DNA from: an uncultured bacterium
GTDB lineage: Bacteria; Cyanobacteriota; Vampirovibrionia; Gastranaerophilales; Gastranaerophilaceae
Assembly (NCBI GenBank): GCA_902761735.1
Contig: CACWLL010000008.1
Coordinates: 16,622-80,621, forward strand
Direction: 5' to 3'
Length of the DNA: 64,000 nt
The notes under the pieces are model-generated. The model was not told where the DNA came from. It saw only the letters and a program-made list of their open reading frames with translations, and made no database searches. This document shows, in pieces, positions 1 to 8,918 of this stretch. How positions within the stretch are numbered: position 1 is the stretch's first letter; every line of letters starts with the position of its first letter. Made by a program: the position numbers and the translations under genes.

Positions 1-152
1 TTTCCAATATTGAAACATCAAGAACCTACTGCAAAAATTGTAGAAATCCTATAATAAAACGTAACGGTTATCAATTGCTTGAGTACAATTTAATAGGTGA
101 TAAATGCCGATTTTGCGGAGCAAAAAATGACGGCATGTATGAACCGGATTAG
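1..152 (+). CDS. AmmeMemoRadiSam system radical SAM enzyme, C-terminal end (partial)
   Basis: The reading frame enters from outside the window (first full codon at base 3) and stops at TAG 150-152. About 49 residues are visible. They hold two CxxC pairs, YCKNC and CRFCG, separated by a stretch reading IIKRNGYQLLEYNL. This zinc-ribbon-like tail is the usual C-terminus of the radical SAM enzyme found with AMMECR1 and Memo proteins. The radical SAM CxxxCxxC core lies outside the window, so the assignment rests on the tail alone. The substrate of the family is unknown. A strong terminator follows 10 nt after the stop, so this is the last gene of its transcript. Confidence 0.7.
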   Translation, partial: SNIETSRTYCKNCRNPIIKRNGYQLLEYNLIGDKCRFCGAKNDGMYEPD

Positions 153-162
153 ATAACACTAA

Positions 163-193
163 AAAAAGACCGCTTATATTGCGGTCTTTTTGT
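163..193 (+). terminator. Rho-independent terminator
   Basis: Perfect 11-bp stem (AAAAAGACCGC 163-173 with GCGGTCTTTTT 181-191), a 7-nt loop, and the T-tract within the 3' arm. It ends the radical SAM transcript. Confidence 0.9.
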
Positions 194-246
194 TCCTTAT
201 CCTAATTTCCTTAACGATTGCTCCTTGTCCTGTTTCCTTTTTTCTA

Positions 247-498
247 TTATCCAACGCTTTTTGATACGAAGTTTGCGATGTCAAAGAATGTATCTTTTAC
301 AAATTCTTTTGCCAATGTTGATACAGGTCTGCTGTCAATACAATCAAATATATAGTAGATTGGATCTTTAGCAGAATTGAAACGCATTCTTCTATCGTTT
401 TTGCCTATATATTTATGAGTTGTAATATCAAACTCAGCATTGCTTCTTTTAATCTTTTTTGCAATTAAAGTTCCGAATTTTTGTTGATTTGCTAACAT
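247..498 (-). CDS. hypothetical protein, 83 aa
   Basis: Small soluble protein with a basic N-terminus (KKIKR near residues 14-18) and no signal peptide, membrane segment or recognised domain. A purine-rich stretch GAGAGAG lies about 7 nt before the ATG and supports the start. Upstream on the same strand is an AT-rich motif (520-538) that recurs before the 763 gene and the AAA+ gene, so the three may share regulation. The gene is divergent from the 763/1091 pair. Function unknown. Confidence 0.6.
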   Translation of the reverse strand: MLANQQKFGTLIAKKIKRSNAEFDITTHKYIGKNDRRMRFNSAKDPIYYIFDCIDSRPVSTLAKEFVKDTFFDIANFVSKSVG

Positions 499-519
499 AA
501 TTTTACTCTCTCTCGTTTC

Positions 520-538
520 TTACATATATATAAAGTAT
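520..538 (-). promoter_or_regulatory. TATATA-type promoter motif upstream of the 247-498 gene
   Basis: Read on the minus strand this is ATACTTTATATATATGTAA, ending 21 nt before the start codon. Nearly the same sequence lies at 722-739 (+) before the 763 gene and at 8710-8728 (-) before the AAA+ gene. A shared promoter or operator is inferred. Confidence 0.45.
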
Positions 539-721
539 ACAACTTTTAAATAATTGCCTTTTTAAAGAAATTCTAATTTACATTTGTTAACAATTAGTCT
601 AAAAAGCCTGTCTTTACTGAATTATTTATTTATTTATAAAATATAAATAAAAATAACAAAATTAATATGTTAACTTTTGTAAACAGCACCTGTTTCAAAA
701 AAGCAATTTTTTTATACATAG

Positions 722-739
722 ATACTTTATATATATAAG
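722..739 (+). promoter_or_regulatory. TATATA-type promoter motif upstream of the 763 gene
   Basis: ATACTTTATATATATAAG, 23 nt before the ATG at 763. It matches the motif at 520-538 on the opposite strand over about 15 bases, so the two divergent genes appear to carry the same control element. Confidence 0.45.
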
Positions 740-762
740 TTATATAAGAACGAGGAACATAT

Positions 763-1071
763 ATGGCATACGAGAGCAATCCAATATCCGGAGTAGCCGG
801 AGTATCACAACACAAAATGGTATTCACCGATTCCATTGTAAATACATACTCAAATCGACTGGAAGTCAATACTGACCCCGACACGGCGGGGATGTCCCAG
901 ATAGCGGGTTATGCCGGTGCAAAATCGGCTATGGCTGCGGGGATGTTTAATCTTGCCCCCGGACTAAACACTTTGGTATCGCCTTATTCCAATATGCTTG
1001 ATGAACCCGCCTTGTGCTGTCACACAAACTGTTTTAGGGGCGAGGGCTCAACGGTAGAATACATAGTATAA
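763..1071 (+). CDS. hypothetical protein, 102 aa
   Basis: Start supported by GAGGA 6 nt upstream. The protein is rich in Ala, Gly, Ser and Asn, has a small hydrophobic Gly/Ala/Met patch near residues 46-62, and carries three cysteines close to the C-terminus (CCHTNC). No known domain. The part from about 870 to 980 is more GC-rich than the surroundings. It is followed 19 nt later by another small gene, and the two probably form one transcript. Function unknown. Confidence 0.55.
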   Translation: MAYESNPISGVAGVSQHKMVFTDSIVNTYSNRLEVNTDPDTAGMSQIAGYAGAKSAMAAGMFNLAPGLNTLVSPYSNMLDEPALCCHTNCFRGEGSTVEYIV

Positions 1072-1090
1072 ACAAAAAGGATTTAAAAAG

Positions 1091-1327
1091 ATGCAGTTAA
1101 ACGGAATTAACATACAACCCAAAATAGGCTCTGATTTCACCGCACAATACGGTGAAGTCGGTTCTGCGTTGAATGCTAATACTTTAGCTCAAGCATCCAA
1201 TCCTTCCGGACAATCATACAATCAAGCAAAAGTAAATCAAAATTCAAATCCTGAAAAAATTGCAGAAAATATTTCAAAATACGCTGTTGCTCAGGGGAAT
1301 TACGCAAGAGCATTTCACAACGTTTAA
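1091..1327 (+). CDS. hypothetical protein, 78 aa
   Basis: Small hydrophilic protein rich in Asn, Gln and Ala, preceded by AAAGGA at a workable distance. The N-terminus (MQLNGINIQPKIG) resembles the polar leaders of other lineage-specific proteins here, but the Phe-x-Gly motif is absent. No cysteine, no membrane segment, no recognised domain. Second gene of a two-gene unit with the 763 gene; it converges on dgt with only 27 nt between them. Confidence 0.55.
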   Translation: MQLNGINIQPKIGSDFTAQYGEVGSALNANTLAQASNPSGQSYNQAKVNQNSNPEKIAENISKYAVAQGNYARAFHNV

Positions 1328-1354
1328 TAGCATTTTTATACTTGATAAAAACTT

Positions 1355-2389
1355 TTATGCGATTACATTTGCAAGCTTAAATAAATAATCTTCTTTTGTG
1401 CCGCAATGCAATCCAATCGGAATAAAGTTTTCTTTATATTTTTCAACGGCATACCTATCTGTCATGCCTGAAATATAATCTGTTACAACACGTTCTATTT
1501 TGCTTTCTTCACATACCGGTTTTAACATTTCGCAGTAGTGATAAAAAAGTTCTCTGATTACGCGACTTGCTTTTTTCTCCTCCAATTTTGCGGGAGAATC
1601 CACATATACATTTTCAAACATCCATTCTCTAAGTTTTGTCGTGTAATGCCAGCCTTCTTCGCTCATAGAAATAGTGTCTTTACCCAAAGAGTTGCTGATA
1701 ATCTCCATTATCATTTTATTTAAACGCTTACTTTGAATTGAAGAAAAATATTCTCTGCAATCCTTAGGCAAATCGTCCTCTGAAATAATTCCTGCACGAA
1801 TAGAATCTTCTATATCATGATTTATATATGCAATTTTATCGGCAAGCTGAACAACCTGAGCTTCCGGAGTTTTTGGAGTGTACCCCCAAGTATGAGTTAA
1901 AATACCGTCAATTGTCTCTTTGCATAAATTCAAATTTTCAAGAACTTCAACAACTCGCACACTCTGAATATTATGATGAAAACCGCCTTTTACCAATTCG
2001 TCTAATACACCTTCTCCGCAATGACCAAAAGGGGTATGACCCAAATCATGACCCAAAGATATTGCTTCCGTCAAATCTTCATTCAGACAAAGAGAACGAG
2101 AAATTGTTCTGGCAATTTGAGATACTTCCAGTGTATGTGTCAATCTTGTTCTAAAGTGGTCATCAAAAGGCGACAAAAATACTTGCGTTTTATGTTTTAA
2201 GCGCCGGAAAGCTTTAGAGTGTAATATTCTATCTCTGTCCCGCTGAAAACAAGTTCTCATTTCACTTTCTTTTTCTGGGTTTTTTCTTCCCAGTGAATTA
2301 CGAGCCTTTGTTGCGATATCACAAAGCGTAGCAAATTCTCTTTCTTCTAATCCTTCTCTAATTGTGTTTACATCTGCAAATTGAGGCAT
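1355..2389 (-). CDS. dgt: deoxyguanosinetriphosphate triphosphohydrolase (dGTPase family)
   Basis: A 344-residue HD-superfamily enzyme expected to cleave dNTPs to the deoxynucleoside and triphosphate. The family hallmark FRRLKHKTQVF lies near residues 60-72, followed by the metal-binding HD set: H in TRLTHTLEV (about 85), HD in LGHDLGHTPFGH (about 113-120) and a late D in LADKIAYINHD (about 182-192). Length fits the short type found in many anaerobes. The start has AAGGA about 9 nt upstream. It lies alone on the minus strand, downstream of the accessory run 2465-8639, with a 75-nt gap. The dNTP preference cannot be read from the sequence. Confidence 0.93.
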   Translation of the reverse strand: MPQFADVNTIREGLEEREFATLCDIATKARNSLGRKNPEKESEMRTCFQRDRDRILHSKAFRRLKHKTQVFLSPFDDHFRTRLTHTLEVSQIARTISRSLCLNEDLTEAISLGHDLGHTPFGHCGEGVLDELVKGGFHHNIQSVRVVEVLENLNLCKETIDGILTHTWGYTPKTPEAQVVQLADKIAYINHDIEDSIRAGIISEDDLPKDCREYFSSIQSKRLNKMIMEIISNSLGKDTISMSEEGWHYTTKLREWMFENVYVDSPAKLEEKKASRVIRELFYHYCEMLKPVCEESKIERVVTDYISGMTDRYAVEKYKENFIPIGLHCGTKEDYLFKLANVIA

Positions 2390-2464
2390 TTTATAAATCC
2401 TTTATGTTTAGAACTTCCATTTAGCCTGAAATCCAAGCAAAACTATTCTATCACACAAATAAGA

Positions 2465-4165
2465 TTAGGCAACTTGACCATTTGTAGGATTTTTTTGAGC
2501 AAGAGCAACCGTTCGTTTATTATCTAAAACATTACCGACTTTTGCAAAACCTAAACCTGTAATTGCACCAAGAGCGAGTGATATTCCGCCGGAAATAAGT
2601 TTTGTAGTACAAATTATGGTTGTACCTATTGAACCTAAAATCGGGATTCCCGCAGTAAGCATTACAGATATTCTTTCATCTTTGTCATGGGCATCTCCTA
2701 ACCCATACGCTATCATTCCGCCTGATGCTAATAACGAAAGTACATCTGTCGGAGCAGAACCTAAAACCAAATCTCGCACCTTATCAAAGAAATCGACGGT
2801 TTCTGTTTTCAAAGCTTTGTCAAAAGAACCGACAGCAGATTCGACATATTTTTCCGCTTTGGAATGGCTCAACGCATACGCATCCAAAACTTTATATATT
2901 TCCATCATATCTTGAAGCTGTCCTGCATCACTATTTTTTACTAAATCACTAATTGATTTTATATATGATTCACGCATTTTGGTTTGGTTTTGTATAATAC
3001 TTTCTTCTATGCCCTTTTCAAAAGGTCGATTTTTTAGTTGTAATAATTCTTTTAAAAAGTTTTCGCTATTAGCGGCAAGTCCTTCCGGATTTTCGGTAAA
3101 CCATTCAAGTTTTTTTATAATTGATAAACCTTCCGCATCATTTGGCGGAATTATCTTTCTTAAATTCTTTATATATTGTGAAATAACATTCATTTTATCT
3201 TTTTCGGTATAAGCAATTTTATTTCTGACAGCAGCAACCTCATCTGTCAACGTCTTCTTATTACCTTGAATTTTGGCATCAGGAATATAACTTGTCCACA
3301 TTTCTTTGCGTAAAAACGGGTTGTCTTTTGTCCAATAGCCTTTTGTAAAAAAGCCTTTGAAAGAATTATCCCAGAAATAGTTATATAACTCATCCGTCGA
3401 ATCTTTTATGTATTTATATCTGTTGTCCATTTCCTCCTGTGACATAAATTTTGTAACGGCATCTTTAATATCTTTTCTGCTTTTTTGAGCAATTTTCAGT
3501 AATTCACTTTTTGTATATTGTTGCCCTTTATAATTAACAATATCATCCGCGCCGTTTTTAAGAATAACTTCGTCCAGTTTATCAAACTCCTCAAACATTT
3601 TGTCGAATTTTTTACCTGCTTTTTGGTAGCTCTTTGATACGGTTTTTCTCGCAAGTTTTTCAAAATAATCCGATATTGCTTTATGCACTTTTGATGTTGG
3701 TTTTGTTTTATCCATTAAGTGTTTAAACTGAATATCTTTTAAAGATGTAAAATTGTTTATACTTTGTGTTGCTTCTTTGAAACTGTCAATCTTTCGTATT
3801 GAATATTCCCAAAAGCGCTGCATTTTTTCGGAACCTTTTGAATTTTCTGATTGTTTTTCAAAATACTTTTTCAATTTGTCCAAATACTTTTCCGTATTTT
3901 TTGGCAGCCCTCTCATTAAAACAAGTACACCGCCGCCAACAATAAGTGCAGAGGACCCGACCGCGTATGCAAGATTTCGTTTTCGATGAGTTTTCTTTTT
4001 GATTTGTTCATCGGGACTATTATTAATTGTTACCGTATCGGTATAGGGTTCCGTATTTTTTACAACACTATGCTCCTGCGGAATATAGTACTGTGCCATA
4101 TTTTTTTCCGCAAGAGTAAACGTATTAAATATGTTTGTTTTTCCGTTTTGTACTTGTTCTACCAT
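2465..4165 (-). CDS. membrane-anchored hypothetical protein, 566 aa
   Basis: Unrecognised lineage-specific protein. The ATG at 4165 (MVEQVQ) is preferred over one 27 nt upstream because AGGG lies 5 nt before it. It has a polar, basic N-terminus, one membrane segment at about 64-84 with a Gly/Val-rich core, then a long charged helical region (about 90-460), and two or three hydrophobic segments near 475-550 (LLASGGMIAYGL, GIPILGSIGTT, GGISLALGAITGLGF). This predicts a membrane protein with a large helical domain. It is last in a same-strand run with the AAA+ ATPase and two paralogous proteins, although the 94-nt gap allows its own promoter. Confidence 0.7.
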   Translation of the reverse strand: MVEQVQNGKTNIFNTFTLAEKNMAQYYIPQEHSVVKNTEPYTDTVTINNSPDEQIKKKTHRKRNLAYAVGSSALIVGGGVLVLMRGLPKNTEKYLDKLKKYFEKQSENSKGSEKMQRFWEYSIRKIDSFKEATQSINNFTSLKDIQFKHLMDKTKPTSKVHKAISDYFEKLARKTVSKSYQKAGKKFDKMFEEFDKLDEVILKNGADDIVNYKGQQYTKSELLKIAQKSRKDIKDAVTKFMSQEEMDNRYKYIKDSTDELYNYFWDNSFKGFFTKGYWTKDNPFLRKEMWTSYIPDAKIQGNKKTLTDEVAAVRNKIAYTEKDKMNVISQYIKNLRKIIPPNDAEGLSIIKKLEWFTENPEGLAANSENFLKELLQLKNRPFEKGIEESIIQNQTKMRESYIKSISDLVKNSDAGQLQDMMEIYKVLDAYALSHSKAEKYVESAVGSFDKALKTETVDFFDKVRDLVLGSAPTDVLSLLASGGMIAYGLGDAHDKDERISVMLTAGIPILGSIGTTIICTTKLISGGISLALGAITGLGFAKVGNVLDNKRTVALAQKNPTNGQVA

Positions 4166-4259
4166 GGTTTCCCTACAACTATATAAAAACATAACAAAAA
4201 GAATTTTTGCATGCTACAGAAAAGTTTCTTAAGTTATATGAATAAAATCTATTATATTT

Positions 4260-5279
4260 TTATTTGTTTTTAATTTTTATTTGTAGCAATAATTCATTTA
4301 CTGCATCGGAAATTTGGGGGTTTTCGCTATATTTACTATGTAATATGGCATTACAAACAAATTTTACTTTCTTATCTCCCTGTGCAAAGGTTTTAATCAT
4401 GTTAATTGCCCTTAATACAGAATCCTCTTTAATATTATTGGGATTATTAGTATTTATAAAATTGGTTAAAGTTATTGCGACAGAATGCGCATCATCATAA
4501 TTATCTTTTTCTCCGATTTTTTCCATCAAATCAAGGTATTTTGAAAACAGCCTTTCTGTTTTATGATTTTTGGGTAATCTGGATAAATCTAATGACAAAC
4601 TGAATATCGTACTGCCTATCCTTCCGGATTCGCTTTTAATACCGTATTGCTCAAACAACTCCAAAACATCTAATGCCGAAGCCTCATTAACATTTGTTTT
4701 AGGATAAACAAATTGATGCATATAATTGTGAATTTGAGCTTTTCTAAAACTTTCATCGGATGCAAAATTAGAGATATCTTTTTTAAAAACTACCGAATAA
4801 TTTTTATGTCTTATTTGATTTTCTACGGAAACTAAAATGTCGGTAATTTCACGATATTTGTCTTTATCGTGTTTTGTCCATTCATTTGCTAATCTTGCGG
4901 CATATGTGTTCTGTTGCTCTTGTAACTCCTCATAGTGTTTTACTAATTGTTCTCTGGTTGGTTCCGGAAAATATAAAGGTGTTTGCCTTTTGTAATTCGT
5001 ATTGCTTTTTACCAAAATTTGTATATTTTGATTAGTTGTTTGTTCTATGGCTTGGCTTTTAAAAAGCTTTGCTATGGATTTTCCTTTAATAATTCCCGCA
5101 ACTAATACAATAACACCGGCTCCTGCTAATATTTTATTGCTTGTACTCGTACTGTTCCATTTTTCTTTTATTTGTTCCGATTTTGTTTTTTGCGGCAGAG
5201 AATTTTTTGGCGATGTACTTTGAGTCGTCAATGTTAAAGGTAAATAAAATTTTGTATTATCTATACTTTTTATTTCCAT
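4260..5279 (-). CDS. hypothetical membrane-anchored protein, paralogue of the upstream gene
   Basis: 339 residues with one membrane segment at about 50-67 (ILAGAGVIVLVAGIIKG). The C-terminal 230 residues match the C-terminal part of the 5281-6687 product: shared blocks include DKYREITDILV, NEASALDVLELF, GRIGSTIFSLSLDLSRLP, and YDDAHSVAITLTNFI. This indicates a tandem duplication of one domain on different N-termini. The start lies 1 nt after the preceding stop with AGAAGG upstream, so the two genes are translationally linked. Function unknown. Confidence 0.7.
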   Translation of the reverse strand: MEIKSIDNTKFYLPLTLTTQSTSPKNSLPQKTKSEQIKEKWNSTSTSNKILAGAGVIVLVAGIIKGKSIAKLFKSQAIEQTTNQNIQILVKSNTNYKRQTPLYFPEPTREQLVKHYEELQEQQNTYAARLANEWTKHDKDKYREITDILVSVENQIRHKNYSVVFKKDISNFASDESFRKAQIHNYMHQFVYPKTNVNEASALDVLELFEQYGIKSESGRIGSTIFSLSLDLSRLPKNHKTERLFSKYLDLMEKIGEKDNYDDAHSVAITLTNFINTNNPNNIKEDSVLRAINMIKTFAQGDKKVKFVCNAILHSKYSENPQISDAVNELLLQIKIKNK

Positions 5280-5280
5280 G

Positions 5281-6687
5281 TTAACCTTCTCTGTTCTTCA
5301 TCATTTTCAAAAATTCTTTCAAAGAGGAACTGATATCCGCATCATTACCATACTTACTTTTTGACAATGCATTATATACAAATCGAACTTTTTTAATTCC
5401 TTGAGAAAAATCTTTTATCATGCGCATTGCACGTAAAATTGAATCCTTACTTATTTCATTTGGATTTTGCGATTTAATAAAATCGGTTAAAACAACAGCA
5501 ACAGAATGCGCATCATCATAATTGCCGTTTTGTCCAAACTGTTCCATTACATCTAAATATTTTGAAAAAACCTTTTCTGTTTTGTGATGTTGAGGAAGCC
5601 TTGCCATATCCAATGCCATACTAAATATAGTACTTCCGATTCTGCCTTCTTCTTTTTTACCAAATTTTTTAAACATATCTAAGCCATCAAGAGCGGAGGC
5701 TTCGGTTTCTGTCATATTAGGAAAAACTTTGCCATGCATATAATGATGAATTTCTCTTTCTCTTAATATCGGATCTGTTGAAAAATCCGCCTCCGTTTTT
5801 TTAGGAACCAATGAGATATTATCTCTTACAATAATTTCTTCTAACTCTACTAATTTATCGGTAACTTCTCTATACTTATCCTTGTCCGCTTGAGTCCAAT
5901 TTTTTGCTAACCTGTCAGAATATACCGCTTGTTCGGCATTTAATTTTTCATAATCTGATACTATATTCATTTTCTCAATATCTTCCGGAGTAATTTCAGA
6001 ATGATTTTTTACAATCGGAATATTTTCCCTTAATATTGCTTGGGCTCTTCTAATCATGTCTTCTTGATTTTCAGGGTTTTTACTAAAACTTACCTTATTA
6101 AAATATATCCCGTTTCCGTTAATGTAATCATCTGCTATAAGGCTCAATCTGTCGAGCATTTCTTTTACCAGAGAGGACTTTGCAACAGATAATCTGCCGC
6201 CGTGAAAAGCAGCATTTGCTTGAATTCTGGAAATACGATGTGCATTATTAGTTCTTAATGTTAGTTTTGTAAATATAGGATATCCAAGGTATCTATTGAT
6301 ATAATTTCCAATTCCACCCGATGAACTAATCTCGTTTTTTGGTTTACTTATATAACTTCTTCTCTCAGCTTCAAGTTTACGTATACTTTCTGCGGTATTT
6401 TTATTAAAAGAACCTTCGATATACTGTTCATAAAGACCTAAAAGTTTTGGATAAATATATTTTTTATAACTTATTTTCCCTTTTTCAAAAGGAGTTTTGG
6501 AAGGTGCTTCTTTAAGATTAAAAAGTTCATTTCTTATAATAGGAGCAAGTTCTGTTATCGTTTTATCCGAGTATAAACCTGAAAAAGATACGGTATCATC
6601 CGAAACTTTCCAACTTGTTCTTTTAGAGGCGGTCGGAATTAAATGTATAGTGTTTAAATTAAAACCGGTGACACTGTTTGTTTTCAT
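5281..6687 (-). CDS. hypothetical protein with N-terminal VSFSG motif, 468 aa
   Basis: Unrecognised protein. It starts with a polar leader and the short motif VSFSG at about 33-37, followed by a helical region and a C-terminal domain (about 240-468) shared with the next gene (DKYREVTDKLV, TEASALDGLDMF, RIGSTIFSMALDMARLP). No membrane segment is evident, unlike its paralogue. It lies 8 nt after the AAA+ gene and 1 nt before its paralogue, so an operon is likely; it may be a partner or substrate of the ATPase (inference). Confidence 0.7.
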   Translation of the reverse strand: MKTNSVTGFNLNTIHLIPTASKRTSWKVSDDTVSFSGLYSDKTITELAPIIRNELFNLKEAPSKTPFEKGKISYKKYIYPKLLGLYEQYIEGSFNKNTAESIRKLEAERRSYISKPKNEISSSGGIGNYINRYLGYPIFTKLTLRTNNAHRISRIQANAAFHGGRLSVAKSSLVKEMLDRLSLIADDYINGNGIYFNKVSFSKNPENQEDMIRRAQAILRENIPIVKNHSEITPEDIEKMNIVSDYEKLNAEQAVYSDRLAKNWTQADKDKYREVTDKLVELEEIIVRDNISLVPKKTEADFSTDPILREREIHHYMHGKVFPNMTETEASALDGLDMFKKFGKKEEGRIGSTIFSMALDMARLPQHHKTEKVFSKYLDVMEQFGQNGNYDDAHSVAVVLTDFIKSQNPNEISKDSILRAMRMIKDFSQGIKKVRFVYNALSKSKYGNDADISSSLKEFLKMMKNREG

Positions 6688-6695
6688 TAAGGTTA

Positions 6696-8639
6696 TTAAC
6701 CCTCACTGTCAATTAATTCAAAGATTTGTTGTAATTGCATATATTCATCCGCTTCATCTTCGTTATCCAACAAACCTCTGTTATATTTATCCTCAAGGGC
6801 TTCTAAACGAGGGCGTTTTACTTCAACAAAATTATCTATCATTGCCTGCTCGTCAGGGCTGATATTTTTGCCTGAAATTAATATATGCAGCAATTCTTCG
6901 TAACTGTCTGCATCATTTCCGTCAGGACGATGAGCTATTAAGTTCACGGATTTTTCAATTTGATTAAAATGTTTAAGCATATCCGGACTGATTGCTCTTT
7001 TTGAATGAATCATTTCGTCCATAAAATATTTTAAATAATCTTCATTCGGGTTCTCAGCATATTTTCGAAGAGCACGTCTTGAAATATGTGCTATTTGGTC
7101 ATTTGTATAAGCCCCGTGTCTTATATTCGGATTGAATATTTTAGCCATCTTCATAAAATCAGGAGATTCACAATCTATATTCAATATTTGGTCAGCAACA
7201 CTATTCTTAAACAGATACATTAATGTTGCCCTCCCCCTCGGAGTGAGTTCGTCAATATGATTTAGGCTTTCCCGTTGAATTTCTTCTGTTTGAGAGCCCA
7301 ATAATTTTATAAAGCTTAAAGTATCATTACTTTGGTTAAAATAATATTTTATTACATCAGCCAAATCACGGTTTTCCGCAGGTCCGACATGGAAAGCATG
7401 CACTTTTCCTTCTCTATACATCAAGTCATCATTAATCAAATGCGGATAATTAGTTGTTATAAAAATAGTTGTTGCAGACCTATGCCTATCATTACCGTTA
7501 GGTTCTTGAGATAACACGTCAAAAATATGTTTGAATTGAGCAACATTTTCATTTGTTCCTCGCTCATTTATAACTTGAAGTCTTGCAAGTTCATCAGGGG
7601 TATAATTGTCTTTATGTTCCAATGCAGAATCAAGAGTTTTTGCAAAATATTCTTCTGCATCATCCATCAACAACACTGTTCTCTTACCTTCATTTTTATA
7701 TCTTGTTTTTGCTTCTTCAAGATAATTATCAAAGGCTGTAATAAAATCTATATCTCCGTTTGGATTGTAGTAAAATCTGACAGTTTCAACATTACCCTTT
7801 GCACTGTCTTCAATACATTTTAAGAATGTGGATTTTCCGGTACCGATTGCACCGTATAATAATACACAAGAAGGGATATGTCCTTTATCATGATTTAGTT
7901 TTCCTATAAATTCGTTAATTTCCTGTTTAACATCATCATATCCGGCAATTTTTGTATTAATACCGTATTCACCGTTCATATATTCTTCAATCAGATTTGT
8001 TACTGCCGTATAATCAGCATATTTCGTTTTTGCGGCAATCAAATCATCAAGAGTTCTTATTCTTAAAGCTTTTTCTTCTCTGCTTTTTTCGGCATTTTCA
8101 ATTATATTTTGATTTAATTCTTTTCTATCTTTGTATATAAGGTATTTATCTCTGCAACGGATATACTCACTGTCTTCAAAGACTTTGTTTCCTGCACGAA
8201 CAGCATCTCTTGAAAACATTCTATCCCACCAATCTTGTTTACCTCTTACGGCATCATATTCATGTTCACGCGCATTTTCAGCATCTGTGTACAACTTATA
8301 TCTGTTTTTTTCAAAGAAGTCACAAAGCTCTAATTCAGCCTTTGCCTGCTTAACCCTTTCTTCTTCGTTAACAATCATTAAAGCTTCTTTTTCCGCTTTC
8401 AGTCTGTTTATTTCTTGCAACAAAGCTTTTGTAGCTTCAGATTTAGATTTTTCATCATCAAAATTACCTGTAAAATTAATATTTGGGCGAACTAAAAGAT
8501 TTCTTAAAAGTTCGTATCCGGCCGGTTGATAATTACTAACCATACTGTTATCGGTATATGAGTTTTGAAAATTACGTTTTTTTTGAATGTCCGAATTATT
8601 TACGGTATATAATAAATTGCTAACAGATTGAATTTTCAT
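6696..8639 (-). CDS. AAA+ family ATPase with coiled-coil N-terminus
   Basis: About 647 residues from the ATG at 8639, which has AAGGGG 8 nt upstream; an in-frame GTG 9 nt earlier is less likely. Order: polar leader with INFTG at about 54-58, a charged coiled coil (about 60-120), then one AAA+ module. Walker A is GAIGTGKS at about 263-270, Walker B VLLMDDAE at about 322-329, and a sensor-1-like FITTNYP follows near 395. The C-terminal 200 residues are helical. It lacks protease, helicase or HTH domains, so its substrate is unknown. First gene of the run that includes two paralogous proteins and a membrane protein. Confidence 0.8.
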   Translation of the reverse strand: MKIQSVSNLLYTVNNSDIQKKRNFQNSYTDNSMVSNYQPAGYELLRNLLVRPNINFTGNFDDEKSKSEATKALLQEINRLKAEKEALMIVNEEERVKQAKAELELCDFFEKNRYKLYTDAENAREHEYDAVRGKQDWWDRMFSRDAVRAGNKVFEDSEYIRCRDKYLIYKDRKELNQNIIENAEKSREEKALRIRTLDDLIAAKTKYADYTAVTNLIEEYMNGEYGINTKIAGYDDVKQEINEFIGKLNHDKGHIPSCVLLYGAIGTGKSTFLKCIEDSAKGNVETVRFYYNPNGDIDFITAFDNYLEEAKTRYKNEGKRTVLLMDDAEEYFAKTLDSALEHKDNYTPDELARLQVINERGTNENVAQFKHIFDVLSQEPNGNDRHRSATTIFITTNYPHLINDDLMYREGKVHAFHVGPAENRDLADVIKYYFNQSNDTLSFIKLLGSQTEEIQRESLNHIDELTPRGRATLMYLFKNSVADQILNIDCESPDFMKMAKIFNPNIRHGAYTNDQIAHISRRALRKYAENPNEDYLKYFMDEMIHSKRAISPDMLKHFNQIEKSVNLIAHRPDGNDADSYEELLHILISGKNISPDEQAMIDNFVEVKRPRLEALEDKYNRGLLDNEDEADEYMQLQQIFELIDSEG

Positions 8640-8709
8640 GTAAAACACCCCTTTGTTTTAGTTATGAAAACACCTAAATAAAAATTTTGCCATGCAAATT
8701 AATAATTTG

Positions 8710-8728
8710 TTACATATATATAAATATT
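8710..8728 (-). promoter_or_regulatory. TATATA-type promoter motif upstream of the AAA+ gene
   Basis: Plus-strand TTACATATATATAAATATT matches 520-538 at 16 of 19 bases in the same (minus) orientation. It lies about 70 nt before the AAA+ start codon. Confidence 0.4.
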
Positions 8729-8753
8729 TTTCTTATTGTTTGTTTACAATTAT

Positions 8754-8782
8754 TTGCAATTTAAAAATGTTTGTAATAGCAT
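8754..8782 (+). promoter_or_regulatory. promoter for rpmG-trpT-secE-nusG
   Basis: TTGCAA at 8754-8759, a 17-nt spacer, and TAGCAT at 8777-8782. Transcription would begin near 8789, which is exactly where the 5' arm of the structured leader begins. Confidence 0.55.
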
Positions 8783-8788
8783 GTTTCC

Positions 8789-8883
8789 ATAAGCCGATTA
8801 TTGAAGAATGTGTTGTCCCACATTCTCTCTTAAAAAGCAAATAAAAAATTGAATAAAACGGCAAAACGGCTTATACGGGACAA
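8789..8883 (+). promoter_or_regulatory. structured 5' leader of rpmG with possible pseudoknot
   Basis: Three complementary pairs lie between the predicted start of transcription and rpmG. The outer stem is ATAAGCCG (8789-8796) with CGGCTTAT (8867-8874). An inner hairpin is AGAATGTG (8805-8812) with CACATTCT (8819-8826). Loop bases TTGTCCC (8813-8819) are complementary over 7 nt to GGGACAA (8877-8883), just past the outer stem. These could form a pseudoknotted regulatory leader. No known riboswitch or ribosomal-protein leader was recognised. Confidence 0.5.
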
Positions 8884-8918
8884 GTCATACCAAATACAAA
8901 ACAAAAAGGAAGAATACA

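Noticed and set aside
630..884. 84-aa minus-strand ORF overlapping the 763 gene
   Set aside because: It has no ribosome site, runs through the upstream regulatory region of the 763 gene and ends in low-complexity Phe/Leu/Ile sequence; the plus-strand gene has a proper start.
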